A stretch of DNA of 64,000 nt from Nocardioides sp. SYSU D00038 (GCF_016924665.1 NZ_JAFFJT010000018.1:1-64000); one strand, 5' to 3'; numbered from the stretch's first letter, positions 42,831 to 51,380 are shown. The notes: generated from the letters alone by a model not told the origin. Numbers and translations are program-made.

Positions 42831-43883
42831 ATGGTCCCCCGTGCGCTGCCCGGTCTCTCCCTGCTCGCGGCCGTGGCGGTGGTGGCGGCCACGCTGGTGG
42901 CGGCCCCGGCCCAGGCGGGCGGCTACCCGACCCCGCGCAAGATCGCGTCGCGGTCGGTGGTCTTCGACCTCTACAACGTCAACAACACCCCGGCCGGCTG
43001 CACCCCCGACCGGCAGAAGTACCAGGTGCGCGGCCGGCTGGTCGGCCCCCGCCAGATGGTCAACGGCCACGGTGGCCCCCGGCGGTTCAACGTGCTGGTC
43101 CACGACGCCGGCACCGGCGGCTGGTTCTGGACCCTGCCCGGCCACCCCACGCTCAACTACGCCCGCCAGCTCGCCCGCCAGGGCGAGACCTCACTGGTGA
43201 TCGACCGGCTCGGCTACGACGCCAGCCCTCTCGCCGACGGCCGGCGGACCTGCCTGGGTGCGCAGGCGACGATGCTCCACGAGGTCGTGCAGAAGCTCTA
43301 CTCCGGCACCTACGCCTACACCAGCGGTCCGGGCGTGCCGCCCCACGCCGCGCGGGTGGTCGTGCACGGGCACGGCACCGGCGCCGCGATCGCCCAGCTC
43401 GAGGCCGCCCACTGGGACGACACCCACGGCCTGGTGCTGATGTCGTGGTCGGCGGGCGACGCCTCCCCGACGGCCGCGGCCGAGTCGCGGCGCCAGGCCG
43501 CGGCCTGCCGCCGGGGCGGCTACGCGCCGTTCGGAGTCGACGACGCGGCGTACCGGTCGCTGCTCTTCGCCGCCGCCCCTGCCGCGGTGCAGCGGGCCGC
43601 CTCCGCCCGGCGCAACCCGACGCCCTGCGGCGACGTCTCGACCCTCGCCGCGACCACCCTCGCCACGGCGTACGGCGCGGGGAAGGTCAAGGTGCCCACG
43701 CTGCGGCTCCTCGGCGCGCGGGACGCGCTGGTCCGCGGCCGTGCCGCCCAGGGCGGCAAGGGGTTCGCGCGCGGCACCTCGGTCACCACCCGCGTGGTGG
43801 CCGGAGCCGGCAGCGCGCTGCCGCTGGAGCCCTCGGCGCCCGCCACCCGGGCCGCCGTGCTGGCCTGGCTGCGCTCGCGCTGA
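42831..43883 (+). CDS. secreted alpha/beta-hydrolase-fold protein lacking the nucleophile
   Basis: 350 residues with a clear signal peptide (1-29, ending AQA). The fold is suggested by FNVLVHDAGTGGWFW, SLVIDRLGYDASP, RVVVHGHGTGAAIAQLEA, LVLMSWSAG, and VPTLRLLGARDALV. The nucleophile elbow, normally GxSxG, here reads G-H-G-T-G: Gly replaces the Ser. The position of the acid (GARDAL) is kept, but the C-terminal His is not evident. It is therefore probably not a serine hydrolase; a binding protein derived from one is more likely. Cys residues at about 57, 142, 226 and 264 could form disulfides. No neighbour suggests its role. Confidence 0.78.
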   Translation: MVPRALPGLSLLAAVAVVAATLVAAPAQAGGYPTPRKIASRSVVFDLYNVNNTPAGCTPDRQKYQVRGRLVGPRQMVNGHGGPRRFNVLVHDAGTGGWFWTLPGHPTLNYARQLARQGETSLVIDRLGYDASPLADGRRTCLGAQATMLHEVVQKLYSGTYAYTSGPGVPPHAARVVVHGHGTGAAIAQLEAAHWDDTHGLVLMSWSAGDASPTAAAESRRQAAACRRGGYAPFGVDDAAYRSLLFAAAPAAVQRAASARRNPTPCGDVSTLAATTLATAYGAGKVKVPTLRLLGARDALVRGRAAQGGKGFARGTSVTTRVVAGAGSALPLEPSAPATRAAVLAWLRSR

Positions 43884-43900
43884 TCGGGCGCCCCAGGTGC

Positions 43901-43960
43901 GTCGAGTGACGCGTTGAGGTCGTGTTCCGGGTCGATTCACGACACGGACCGTCACTTGAC
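43901..43960. terminator. bidirectional terminator with nested arms
   Basis: Outer arms GTCGAGTGACG (43901-43911) and CGTCACTTGAC (43950-43960) with one mismatch, inner arms GTCGTG (43919-43924) and CACGAC (43938-43943). It sits between convergent genes and ends 4 bp before the second gene's stop codon. Confidence 0.7.
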
Positions 43961-43963
43961 GAA

Positions 43964-44875
43964 TCAGTCCGCCGCCAGGTGCCGCGTGAGGAACGCGACC
44001 TGGTGGGCCAGGGCGGGCTCGAACCAGTCCTTGCCGGGCCAGACGTCGAAGTGGTCGCAGGGGTAGTGGCGCACCTCGGCACGGGCCGCGAACGCGACCT
44101 TCGCCGCCGCGTGCGGGGGTGCGCTGCGGTCGAGGTCGCCGATCTGCACCAGCACCGGGCAGGTCACCCGCTTGGCGTCCTGCTTGACCCGGATGGCGCC
44201 GAGCTCGAGCCCGACGGCGGCGTCGACCTCGTTGCGCCAGGTCGGCCCGGCGAGCGCGAGGTAGTCGTCGTAGCAGCCCTCGAGCGTGAGTGCCCCCACC
44301 TCGCCGGGGCGGGCCACCACCGGCATCGTCACCGGTCCGCGTCCGGCCAGCGCGCCCACCCGGCTGCGCACCCCGAGCGCGGTGGAGCGGGCGATCGACG
44401 ACGGCTTGTGGTGCCGGGTCGCGAGGCGGCCGGCGGCGAGGCCGTCGACCAGCGGGGTGAGCGAGACGACAGCGGCGACGTCGTCGCGCCCGGCCGCCGC
44501 GGTGAGCACGTGACCGCCTGCCAGCGAGACGCCCCACAGCACCAGCCGCCGCGGATCGACCCCGGGCAGGGTGGCGGCGTGCGCCATCGCGGCGCGGTAG
44601 TCGGCGACCTGCCCGACCACCGAGACCCGCTGCCGCGGCTGGCCGCCGCTCGCCCCGAACCCGCGGTAGTCGAAGGCCAGCACGTCCAGCCCGGCCTTGG
44701 CCAGCCCGACGGCGAACGGCTCGAGACCGGAGTCCTTGGTGCCGGCCAGGCCGTGCGCCATCACCACCACGGGCCGACCGGCGGGGCCGGCCAGGCCGTC
44801 GCCGGCACCGGCGAAGTGCCAGGCGTCCAGGTCGGCGCCGTCGCCCGTGACGGTCACCTGCTCGTAGGCGCTCAC
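43964..44875 (-). CDS. alpha/beta-hydrolase (dienelactone-hydrolase/peptidase-S9-like)
   Basis: 303 residues; the GTG at 44875 overlaps the TetR stop by 4 nt. The N-terminus has VVVMAHGLAGTKDSGLEPFA (oxyanion loop) and FDYRGFGASGG; the nucleophile elbow is LWGVSLAGGHV (GxSxxG), the acid is in QIGDLDRSAPP, and the His in YPCDHFDVW. This is the pattern of the X-Pro-dipeptidyl/alpha-beta hydrolase group annotated as esterases. As third gene of FMO-TetR-hydrolase it could cleave the ester made by the FMO if that acts as a Baeyer-Villiger enzyme; that is inference. Confidence 0.88.
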   Translation of the reverse strand: MSAYEQVTVTGDGADLDAWHFAGAGDGLAGPAGRPVVVMAHGLAGTKDSGLEPFAVGLAKAGLDVLAFDYRGFGASGGQPRQRVSVVGQVADYRAAMAHAATLPGVDPRRLVLWGVSLAGGHVLTAAAGRDDVAAVVSLTPLVDGLAAGRLATRHHKPSSIARSTALGVRSRVGALAGRGPVTMPVVARPGEVGALTLEGCYDDYLALAGPTWRNEVDAAVGLELGAIRVKQDAKRVTCPVLVQIGDLDRSAPPHAAAKVAFAARAEVRHYPCDHFDVWPGKDWFEPALAHQVAFLTRHLAAD

Positions 44876-45483
44876 GCGTCGGTCCTCCCGTAGATCGTCC
44901 GCAACCAGACCTGCACCACCGCCGCGACCAGCTCCTCGCGCTCCAGCGGCCCGCCGAGCGCGAGCCGCTCGAGCATCCGGTCGTTGAGCTCGAGCAGCAC
45001 CGAGGCCAGGGCCGCGGCGTCGACGCCGTCGGGCGCCCGCCCGGCGGCCCGCTCGCCGCGGATCATCTCGGCCACCGGCTCGACGAACGACAGCCGGTCG
45101 CTCTCCCACATCTCGCGCACCGCGGGGCTGGTCGCGCGGGCGTCGAGCATCGCCCGGAACAGGTGCCGGTGCTGCTCCCAGGCCGCGAACAGGCCGCGGA
45201 TGGTGGCCTCGATGTTCTCCGCCGGCGTGCCCGCGCCGGTCAGCTCGCCGGTGGCGACGAACGCCTGGTCGTACATGTCCTCCATGAGCGCGGCGACCGC
45301 GGCGGCCTTGTTCTCGAAGTAGAAGTAGAACGCCGACCGGGTCACCCCCGCCGCTCGGGAGATGTCGGCGATCGTGATCGAGTCGAGGCTGCTGTCCTGG
45401 AGGTGCTCGTCGAGGGCGTGCAGCAGGGCCGAACGCCGCCGGTCGCCGTGCGGCCGGCTGGCCTTGTCGCTCTCGGTGGTCAC
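44872..45483 (-). CDS. TetR-family regulator (EthR-like) of the FMO cluster
   Basis: 203 residues. HTH at 20-62: LLHALDEHLQDSSLDSITIADISRAAGVTRSAFYFYFENKAAAVAALM, close in style to EthR. Its ATG overlaps the FMO stop by 4 nt and its stop overlaps the hydrolase start by 4 nt, so all three are one coupled operon. In mycobacteria EthR controls the FMO-type enzyme EthA; a similar role at the palindrome at 46883-46896 is inferred from layout. Confidence 0.9.
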   Translation of the reverse strand: MTTESDKASRPHGDRRRSALLHALDEHLQDSSLDSITIADISRAAGVTRSAFYFYFENKAAAVAALMEDMYDQAFVATGELTGAGTPAENIEATIRGLFAAWEQHRHLFRAMLDARATSPAVREMWESDRLSFVEPVAEMIRGERAAGRAPDGVDAAALASVLLELNDRMLERLALGGPLEREELVAAVVQVWLRTIYGRTDA

Positions 45484-46811
45484 GACGCCCTCCCCGCCCG
45501 ACCGGCCCGGGCCATCCCGGCCGGGATCTCGCGGGCCCGCAGGTCGTGCTCGTAGACGAAGTAGTCGAGCTGCTGGGTGTGCCGGGGCCGGTCGAGCACG
45601 TGCCCCATGAACTTCTCGTTGTCGGCGTCGATCGTGCGCTCCATCTCGGCCGCCGACGGCAGCCGGTAGAGCCCGGTCGCGTACGCCGCCAGCAGCCGGG
45701 CCTGCGCCTCCACGAACGGGAACAGCGTGGGCGTGGCCTGGGCGAACCCCATGAACACCAGGTCCTCGAGCCCCGGCTTGAACATCCGCTTGTAGAGCCG
45801 GATGTGGTTGTCGGGTGCGCTGACCAGCTCGGGGTCGAAGAACGGGAAGGTGATGTTGTAGCCGGTGGCGTAGACGATCACGTCGAAGTCGCTGCTGGTG
45901 CCGTCGTCGAAGTGCACGGTGCGACCGTCGAGGCGGGCGACGTTGCCCTTCGGCGTGATGTCACCCGAGCCGAGCCGGAGCGGGAGCTCCACCGACTGCG
46001 TGGGGTGGGCCTCGAAGAACTTGTGGTTGGGCTTGGGCAGGCCGTAGAGCTCGGGGTTCGACCCGGTCATGAACTGCATCTTCTGCACCAGCTTGCGCTG
46101 CCACGACAGCGGCAGGTACGGCGTGGTGACGTAGTACTTGTCGGCCGGCAGCCCGTAGGTGTACTTCGGCACGATCCACGCGCTCGAGCGGGTGGAGAGC
46201 GTGACCTCGTTCTGCAGCGACCGGCTCGACAGCTCCACGGCGATGTCGGCGGCGCTGTTGCCCAGGCCCACGACGAGGATCCGCTTGCCGGTGAAGTCGA
46301 GCGGGTCGTGGGGGTCGATGTAGTGGTGGGAGTGGATCGACTCGCCGGTGAACTCGCCCGGGAAGTCGGCGGTGCGCGGGTCCCAGTGGTGGCCGTTGGC
46401 CACGACGAGCAGGTCGAAGCGGCGCCGCTCGCCCGACTGGAGGTCGAGATCCCAGCCGCCGTCGGGCAGCCGCTCGGCGTGCACGACGCCGTTCTCGAAC
46501 TCGATGGGGTCGAGCAGGCCGAACGCCTCGGCGTAGGAGTCGAGGTAGGCCTTGATCTGGGTGTGGTGCGGGAAGTCGGGGTAGTCCTCGGGCATCGGGA
46601 AGTCCTTGAAGGACAGCCGGTGCTTGGAGGTGTCGATGTGCAGCGACCGGTAGGCGCTGGAGTGACCGTTGGGGTTGCCGAACGCCCAGTTGCCGCCGAT
46701 CCGGTCGGAGGTCTCGAAGCAGGTGTAGGGCACGCCGTAGTCGCCCAGCATCTTGCCGGCGGTGAGCCCGCTGATGCCCGCTCCGATGACCGCGGTGGTG
46801 GGTCTCGCCAT
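45480..46811 (-). CDS. flavin-containing monooxygenase
   Basis: 443 residues. FAD-binding GAGISGLTAG near residue 10, the FMO fingerprint F-x-G-x3-H-x3-Y in FTGESIHSHHY near 160, and the NADPH-binding GLGNSAADIA near 186; also VYATGYNITFPF near 316. It uses NADPH and O2 to oxygenate a nucleophilic N or S atom, or a ketone in a Baeyer-Villiger manner. First gene of the leftward arm of a divergent cluster whose other arm encodes two SDRs, an LLM oxidoreductase and a phosphotransferase. The substrate is unknown. Confidence 0.93.
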   Translation of the reverse strand: MARPTTAVIGAGISGLTAGKMLGDYGVPYTCFETSDRIGGNWAFGNPNGHSSAYRSLHIDTSKHRLSFKDFPMPEDYPDFPHHTQIKAYLDSYAEAFGLLDPIEFENGVVHAERLPDGGWDLDLQSGERRRFDLLVVANGHHWDPRTADFPGEFTGESIHSHHYIDPHDPLDFTGKRILVVGLGNSAADIAVELSSRSLQNEVTLSTRSSAWIVPKYTYGLPADKYYVTTPYLPLSWQRKLVQKMQFMTGSNPELYGLPKPNHKFFEAHPTQSVELPLRLGSGDITPKGNVARLDGRTVHFDDGTSSDFDVIVYATGYNITFPFFDPELVSAPDNHIRLYKRMFKPGLEDLVFMGFAQATPTLFPFVEAQARLLAAYATGLYRLPSAAEMERTIDADNEKFMGHVLDRPRHTQQLDYFVYEHDLRAREIPAGMARAGRAGRAS

Positions 46812-46882
46812 CTGCTGCTCCTGCTCCCGATCCGGTGCGGATCGGTCCGGGGGGTGTTGACAGCGCGACGCTAGGCCCTAGG

Positions 46883-46896
46883 TTGACACGCGTCAA
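46883..46896. promoter_or_regulatory. operator-like inverted repeat between the two catabolic arms
   Basis: TTGAC-ACGC-GTCAA lies within the 115-bp divergent gap, 30 bp before the SDR start. TTGACA is also a -35-like hexamer for the rightward arm. A TetR dimer (from the gene at 44872-45483) bound here could control both arms. The rightward start has its own GGGAGG ribosome binding site at 46917-46922. Confidence 0.6.
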
Positions 46897-46926
46897 TTAG
46901 TGACGCGGACCACACGGGAGGGCCGG

Positions 46927-47692
46927 ATGGCGGAGCAGGACGACGACGGCGGTGGCGCGGCGACCCGGGTCGCGGTGGTCGTGGGCGGGGTCGGGGATCG
47001 GGGCGGCGTGCGTCACCGCGCTCCGGGCCGACGGCTGCCGGGTCGTCTCGGCCGACCTGCCGGGGACTGGCGCGGACGTCGACGTCGACGTCACCGACGA
47101 GGACGGCGCCGCCGGGGTCGCGGCGCTGCTCGACGGCGTCGTGGCCCGCGAGGGCCGGCTCGACGTGGTGGTCAACAGCGCCGGCACGTCGACGCTCGGC
47201 CTGGTGGTCGAGCACGACCTCGCCGAGTGGCGGCGGGTCGTGGACGTGTGCCTCACCGGCGCGTTCCTGGTGCTCAAGCACGCCGGCCGGGTGATCGCCG
47301 ACGGCGGCGCGATCACCTCCCTCACCTCGCTCAACGCCCGCCAGCCCGGCACCGGCATGGCGGCGTACTGCTCGGCCAAGGCCGGGCTCGCGATGCTCAC
47401 CCAGGTCGCCGCGCTCGAGCTGGCCGGCCGCGGGGTGCGGGTCAACGCGATCTCGCCCGGACTGGTCGTCACGCCGCTGACCGCCCCGGCCCTCGACATC
47501 CCCGGCATCGAGGACGACTACCTCGCCAACACGCCGCTCGGCCGGGCCGGCACCCCCGAGGAGGTCGCCGACGCCGCGGTGTGGATCAGCCGGGCCGCCT
47601 GGCTCACCGGCGAGGTGCTCGACCTCAACGGCGGCGCCCACCTGCAGCGGTACCCCGACATCCACGGCCACGTCGCGCGGGCGTTCGGGTGA
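46927..47692 (+). pseudogene. short-chain dehydrogenase/reductase with a frameshift near its start
   Basis: The best start is the ATG at 46927 with GGGAGG 5 nt upstream, giving MAEQDDDGGG...VAVVVGG. At 46987-46991, in GGCGGGGTC, the SDR reading moves to another frame, which continues SGIGAACVTALRADG and the rest of a normal SDR (NSAGTS, ITSLTSLN, catalytic Y-x3-K in AYCSAKAG) to the stop at 47692. Compared with the family pattern TGGxSGIG, two bases appear to be missing. A GTG at 46952 would keep one frame but lacks the first beta strand, the first Gly and a ribosome binding site. So it is a frameshifted gene, a sequencing error in a G run, or a recoding site. It overlaps the next SDR by 4 nt. 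Confidence 0.7.
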
Positions 47693-48516
47693 GCAGGGGC
47701 ACGGAGGTCGCCGGCGCCCAGGCGGTGGTGACCGGCGGAGGCTCCGGCATCGGGGCCGCGCTGACCCGGGCGCTGGTGGCGGCCGGCGCCTCGGTCGTCT
47801 GCGCCGACCTCGACCTCGCCGCCGCCGAGGCGGTCTCAGCCGCCGCGACCGGCCCGGGCACCGCTCGGGCGGTCGCCCTCGACGTCACCGACGCGGCCGC
47901 GGTGCGCGCCGTGGTCGACGACGTCGTGGCCACCGCCGGTCGGATCGACCTGCTCTTCAACAACGCCGGCATCACCTGGGCCGGTGACACCGAGCTGCTC
48001 ACGCTCGAGCAGTGGGACGCGATCGTCGACGTCAACATCCGCGGCGTGGTGCACGGCGTGCACGCGGCGTACCCCCACCTGGTGCGGCAGCGCCGCGGAC
48101 ACATCGTCAACACCGCGTCGATGGGCGGCCTGGTGGCGGGCGGACTGATCACCAGCTACTGCATGACCAAGCACGCGGTGGTGGGCCTGTCGCTGGCGCT
48201 GCGCAGCGAGGCGGTCGCCCACGGCGTCGGCGTGCTCGCCGTCTGCCCGGCGGCGGTCGAGACGCCGATCCTCGAGAAAGGCGTGGTCGGCCGCTTCGTC
48301 GGCCGCGACTACTACCTATCGGGCCAGGGCATCAAGACCCCGCTCGACCCGGACGACCTGGCCCGCCAGGTGCTCGACGCCGTACGCCGCGGCGACGCGC
48401 TGCTGGTCGCGCCCCGCCGGGCCAGGCTGACCTGGCTGGTGAGCCGGCTGGCCCCGCGGTGGACCAACGACCAGGCCGCGAGGTTCGTGGCCCGGCAGCG
48501 GGCGGCGGCCGGATGA
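47689..48516 (+). CDS. short-chain dehydrogenase/reductase
   Basis: 275 residues from the GTG at 47689, overlapping the first SDR by 4 nt. It has an intact NAD(P) fold: VVTGGGSGIGAAL, an acidic end of beta 2 (CADLDLAAA) that favours NAD, NNAGI, the catalytic Ser in IVNTASMGG and Y-x3-K in SYCMTKHAV. An extended C-terminus (about 30 residues, LTWLVSRLAPRW) suggests membrane or lipid association, as in SDRs acting on steroids or fatty alcohols. The same frame stays open upstream across the first SDR because of high GC, but the overlapping GTG with coupled translation is the sensible start. Confidence 0.92.
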   Translation: MSRGTEVAGAQAVVTGGGSGIGAALTRALVAAGASVVCADLDLAAAEAVSAAATGPGTARAVALDVTDAAAVRAVVDDVVATAGRIDLLFNNAGITWAGDTELLTLEQWDAIVDVNIRGVVHGVHAAYPHLVRQRRGHIVNTASMGGLVAGGLITSYCMTKHAVVGLSLALRSEAVAHGVGVLAVCPAAVETPILEKGVVGRFVGRDYYLSGQGIKTPLDPDDLARQVLDAVRRGDALLVAPRRARLTWLVSRLAPRWTNDQAARFVARQRAAAG

Positions 48517-49610
48517 CCTCGACCACCACCGGGCAGCTGCCGGAGCTCGCCTGCTACGGGCTGCCCGGCCACACCGCCTCCCCGCGCGACGTCCTGGCCG
48601 AGGCCCGCCGGGCCGAGGAGCTGGGCATCGGGTCGGTGTTCCTCTCCGAGCGGTTCAACCTCAAGGACGCCGGGGTGCTGGCGGGCGCCGTGGCCGCCGC
48701 GACCGAGCGCACCGGCATCGCGACCGCCGCCACCAACCACAACACCCGGCACCCGCTGGTGACCGCGACGCTGGCGACCACCGCCTACCGACTCAGCGGC
48801 GGCCGCTACGCGCTGGGCCTGGGCCGCGGCTTCGGCGCGCTGTTCGACGTGATGGGGCTGCCGCAGGTCACCGGCGCCCAGCTCGAGGACGTGATCGGGA
48901 TCTACCGCAGGCTCTGGCGCGGCGAGATGGTGCTCGGCCACGAGGGCCCGGCCGGCAGCTACCCGTTCCTCCACCAGGACTCCTCGTTCGCCGAGGACGT
49001 GCCGGTGCTGCTGATGGCGATCGGCGACCGGTCGCTCGAGCTGGCCGGCCGGGTGGCCGACGGCGTGGTGCTGCACACCTTCTTCACCGACGAGACCCTG
49101 ACTCGCGCCGTCGCCACGGTGCGCGCGTCGGCCGAGCGGGCCGGGCGCGACCCGGCGTCGGTGCGGATCTGGTCGGTGCTCGCCACCGTCGAGGACTCGC
49201 TGCCCGAGGAGGCCCGGCAGCGCAAGCTCGTGGGCCGGCTGGCGACCTACCTCCAGGGCTACGGCGACGTGCTGGTGCGTGCCAACGGCTGGGACCCCGA
49301 CGTGCTGCGCCGGTTCCGGGAGCACCCGCTCGTGCAGGGCTACCCCGGCGCCTTCGACGCGATCGGCACGGTCGAGGAGCTGTCCCGGCTGCGCGAGGAG
49401 GTGCTGCCCGACGAGTGGCTGGCCGCGGCCGCCGTCGGCAGCGCGGAGGCCTGCGCCGGCCGGGTGCAGGACCAGCTCGACGCCGGCGCCGACAGCGTGG
49501 TGCTGCACGGCGCCACCCCCGACGAGCTCGCGCCGGTGCTGGCCGCCTGGCGTCGGGTCCGCGACGACGCGCTGGACGAGCTGCCGGTCAACCCCGGGCG
49601 GTCGGCGTGA
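48513..49610 (+). CDS. LLM-class (luciferase-like) flavin/F420-dependent oxidoreductase
   Basis: 365 residues; ATG overlaps SDR2 by 4 nt. TIM-barrel of the bacterial luciferase family: GIGSVFLSERFNLKDAGVLAGAVAAATERTGIATAATNHNTRHPLVTATLATTAYRLSGGRYALGLGRGF, and PVLLMAIGDRSLELAGRVADGVVLHTF later. Members of this group in Actinobacteria often use coenzyme F420, but FMN is possible. In this operon it would work on the same compound as the SDRs. Full length and no broken motifs. Confidence 0.92.
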   Translation: MTSTTTGQLPELACYGLPGHTASPRDVLAEARRAEELGIGSVFLSERFNLKDAGVLAGAVAAATERTGIATAATNHNTRHPLVTATLATTAYRLSGGRYALGLGRGFGALFDVMGLPQVTGAQLEDVIGIYRRLWRGEMVLGHEGPAGSYPFLHQDSSFAEDVPVLLMAIGDRSLELAGRVADGVVLHTFFTDETLTRAVATVRASAERAGRDPASVRIWSVLATVEDSLPEEARQRKLVGRLATYLQGYGDVLVRANGWDPDVLRRFREHPLVQGYPGAFDAIGTVEELSRLREEVLPDEWLAAAAVGSAEACAGRVQDQLDAGADSVVLHGATPDELAPVLAAWRRVRDDALDELPVNPGRSA

Positions 49611-50656
49611 GGGCGGGGGTCGTGGCGGAGGTCGACGGGCTCACCGCCGAGTGGCTCTCGGAGGCACTGGGTGCGCGGGTCGACGCCGTCCGGTGGGAGC
49701 CGGTCGGCACCGGCCAGATCGGCAGCGTCTTCCGCGGCCACCTCGCCGGCCACGCGGTGCCGCCGACGCTGCTCGCCAAGCTGCCCTCGCCCGACCCCGC
49801 CACCCGCGAGCTGCTCGCCGGCGCCTACCGCGGCGAGGTGCGCTTCTACGCCGACCTCGCCCCCACCGTGGCGGTGCGGGTGCCGGCTTGCTACTACGCG
49901 GTGGCCGCCGCCGAGGGCGGCGACTTCACGCTGCTGCTCGAGGACCTCGCACCCCGGCGGCAGGGCGACCAGGTCGCCGGCTGCGGCGTCGAGCCGCTCC
50001 GTGACGCCGTGGTCAACCTCGCCGGACTGCACGGACCTCGCTGGTGCGACCCCACCCTGCTCGACGTCGAGGGACTCTCCCTCAGCGGGCCCGACGACGC
50101 GGCGATGCTCGCCGACCTCTACGGCCCCACCGTCGACCTGTTCGTCGACGGCCGCGAGCACCTGCTCGCCGACGAGGACGTCGCCACCCTGCGCGACTGC
50201 GTCGAGGTGACCGCGGCCTGGGTGCTGGGCCGGGCCGAGCGGTTCGGGCTGGTGCACGGCGACTACCGGCTCGACAACCTGATGTTCCCGCCCGCCGGAC
50301 ACGACGTGGTCGCCGTCGACTGGCAGACCCTGTCGCTGGCGCTCCCGGCGCGCGACCTGGCCTACGTCGTCGCCACCAGCCTCGAGCCGGCCACCCGGCG
50401 CGCCCACGAGCGGTCGCTGGTGGCGTCGTACCACCGGGCGCTGGTGGACCACGGCGTCACCGGCTACGACGGCGACACCTGCTGGGACGACTACCGCTGG
50501 TCGCTGCTCCAAGGCCCGCTGGTCGCGGTGTTCGGCTGCGCCTACGGCGCCCGCACCGAGCGCGGGGACCGGATGTTCGCGGCGATGGTCACCCGCTCGT
50601 GCGCCGCGATCCGCGACCTGGGGGTGCTCGACGACCCCTCGCTCGGTCTACGCTGA
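49607..50656 (+). CDS. phosphotransferase family protein (APH/ecdysteroid-kinase-like)
   Basis: 349 residues from the GTG at 49607 (4-nt overlap with the LLM gene). A protein-kinase-like fold with the catalytic loop HGDYRLDNLMF, the metal-binding DWQ (VAVDWQTLSLALPARDLAY) and an N-lobe LLAKLPSPDP with the ATP-binding Lys. Such genes frequently accompany acyl-CoA dehydrogenase, SDR and LLM genes for steroid or alcohol metabolism in Actinobacteria; the substrate is an alcohol group on an unknown small molecule. Last gene of the SDR-SDR-LLM-kinase operon. Its 3' end contains a promoter for the next small gene. Confidence 0.88.
   Translation: MRAGVVAEVDGLTAEWLSEALGARVDAVRWEPVGTGQIGSVFRGHLAGHAVPPTLLAKLPSPDPATRELLAGAYRGEVRFYADLAPTVAVRVPACYYAVAAAEGGDFTLLLEDLAPRRQGDQVAGCGVEPLRDAVVNLAGLHGPRWCDPTLLDVEGLSLSGPDDAAMLADLYGPTVDLFVDGREHLLADEDVATLRDCVEVTAAWVLGRAERFGLVHGDYRLDNLMFPPAGHDVVAVDWQTLSLALPARDLAYVVATSLEPATRRAHERSLVASYHRALVDHGVTGYDGDTCWDDYRWSLLQGPLVAVFGCAYGARTERGDRMFAAMVTRSCAAIRDLGVLDDPSLGLR
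50649..50654 (+). promoter_or_regulatory. -10 box TACGCT inside the phosphotransferase 3' end
   Basis: TACGCT, then six bases, then the ATG of the small membrane protein. It overlaps the last codons and stop of the phosphotransferase gene. Confidence 0.45.
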
Positions 50657-50660
50657 CGGC

Positions 50661-50897
50661 ATGGACGTCACCGAGGCCCCGCGCGCCGGTCACGAGTCGC
50701 TGGTCGAGCGGGTGCGTGGCTGGTTCCTGTCGATGCCGCTGGCCGGGCGGGTGGCGGTCGCGGCGATCCTGCTCGCCACCCTGGTGCTCGTCGTCGTGCA
50801 GGTGCTGCTCGGCCTCGACGTCCTGGCCTCGTCGTCCCTGTGCGGCGCCGACGGCAGCTGCGCGCGGGAGTCGGAGGTCGGCGGCGCCTCCTGGTGA
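50661..50897 (+). CDS. small single-pass membrane protein, 78 aa
   Basis: Not recognised. One strongly hydrophobic helix at about residues 28-55, a basic N-terminal side (inside) and a C-terminal tail with two Cys (CGADGSC) that would lie outside. The start is supported by a leaderless promoter pattern. It begins 4 bp after the phosphotransferase stop. Codon pattern is normal. Function unknown. Confidence 0.6.
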   Translation: MDVTEAPRAGHESLVERVRGWFLSMPLAGRVAVAAILLATLVLVVVQVLLGLDVLASSSLCGADGSCARESEVGGASW

Positions 50898-50907
50898 CGT
50901 GCCGCTC

Positions 50908-50955
50908 GCTGGTTGAGGAGGGACGAAGTCCTGTCGCGAAACCCGGTGAGCCGAG
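50908..50955 (+). repeat. dispersed hairpin repeat, copy 2 (left half)
   Basis: GCTGGTTGAGG, then GGGAC-GAA-GTCCT, then GCGAAACCCGGTGAG. It matches the left half of the element at 7387-7543. The stem AGGAC/GTCCT is conserved except for one base. Confidence 0.75.
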
Positions 50956-51033
50956 CGCCCTCCCTTGCTCGGGACTCGGGTCGCCCCGGTGCTGACTCGG
51001 GGCGCCCGCGCGCCTAGCAGGCCGACGCTCACT

Positions 51034-51070
51034 GTCAAGGATCCCCTGCGGCGCCTTCGGCGTCCTTGAC
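51034..51070. repeat. hairpin GTCAAGGA/TCCTTGAC
   Basis: Perfect eight-base arms with a G/C-rich interior that has its own GCC-TTC-GGC mini-hairpin. It lies in a gene-free stretch (50898-51560) composed mostly of decayed repeats. It could also serve as a terminator for the upstream genes. Confidence 0.6.
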
Positions 51071-51155
51071 CGCGAGCCTCGGTCCGCCTGCTGGTACGGC
51101 GCACTGCCGGCACTCGCAAGCTCGCGCCGCCAGCCTGCGCGGGCGCTCGTCCCAT

Positions 51156-51205
51156 CGTTGGTTGAGGAAGGCGTGCAACGCCTGTCTCGAAACCCGGTGA
51201 GCCGG
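51156..51205 (+). repeat. dispersed hairpin repeat, copy 3
   Basis: CGTTGGTTGAGGA, then stem AGGCGT-GCA-ACGCCT, then TCTCGAAACCCGGTGAG. The flanks match copies 1 and 2, but the stem sequence is replaced by another one that is again self-complementary. Confidence 0.75.
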
Positions 51206-51380
51206 CAGCCCTCCGGCAACCACGGCGGGCGGCCCAGGTTTCGCCGAGCCGTCGTTAATTGACGCCGGGTCGGCGCAAGCCGGCGACAACAAGCGCCGGG
51301 TCGGCGATACCTGCGCCCGCATCCGTTGGGGACGGGAGGGTGTTCGGCCGGCGGAGGATTCGAGAACGTCGGCAGCGCGA

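Noticed and set aside
46900..48516. One long fused SDR reading frame of 538 codons
   Set aside because: The first half is out of frame with the SDR1 motifs; it is open only by composition. The GTG at 47689 overlapping the SDR1 stop is the proper start of SDR2.
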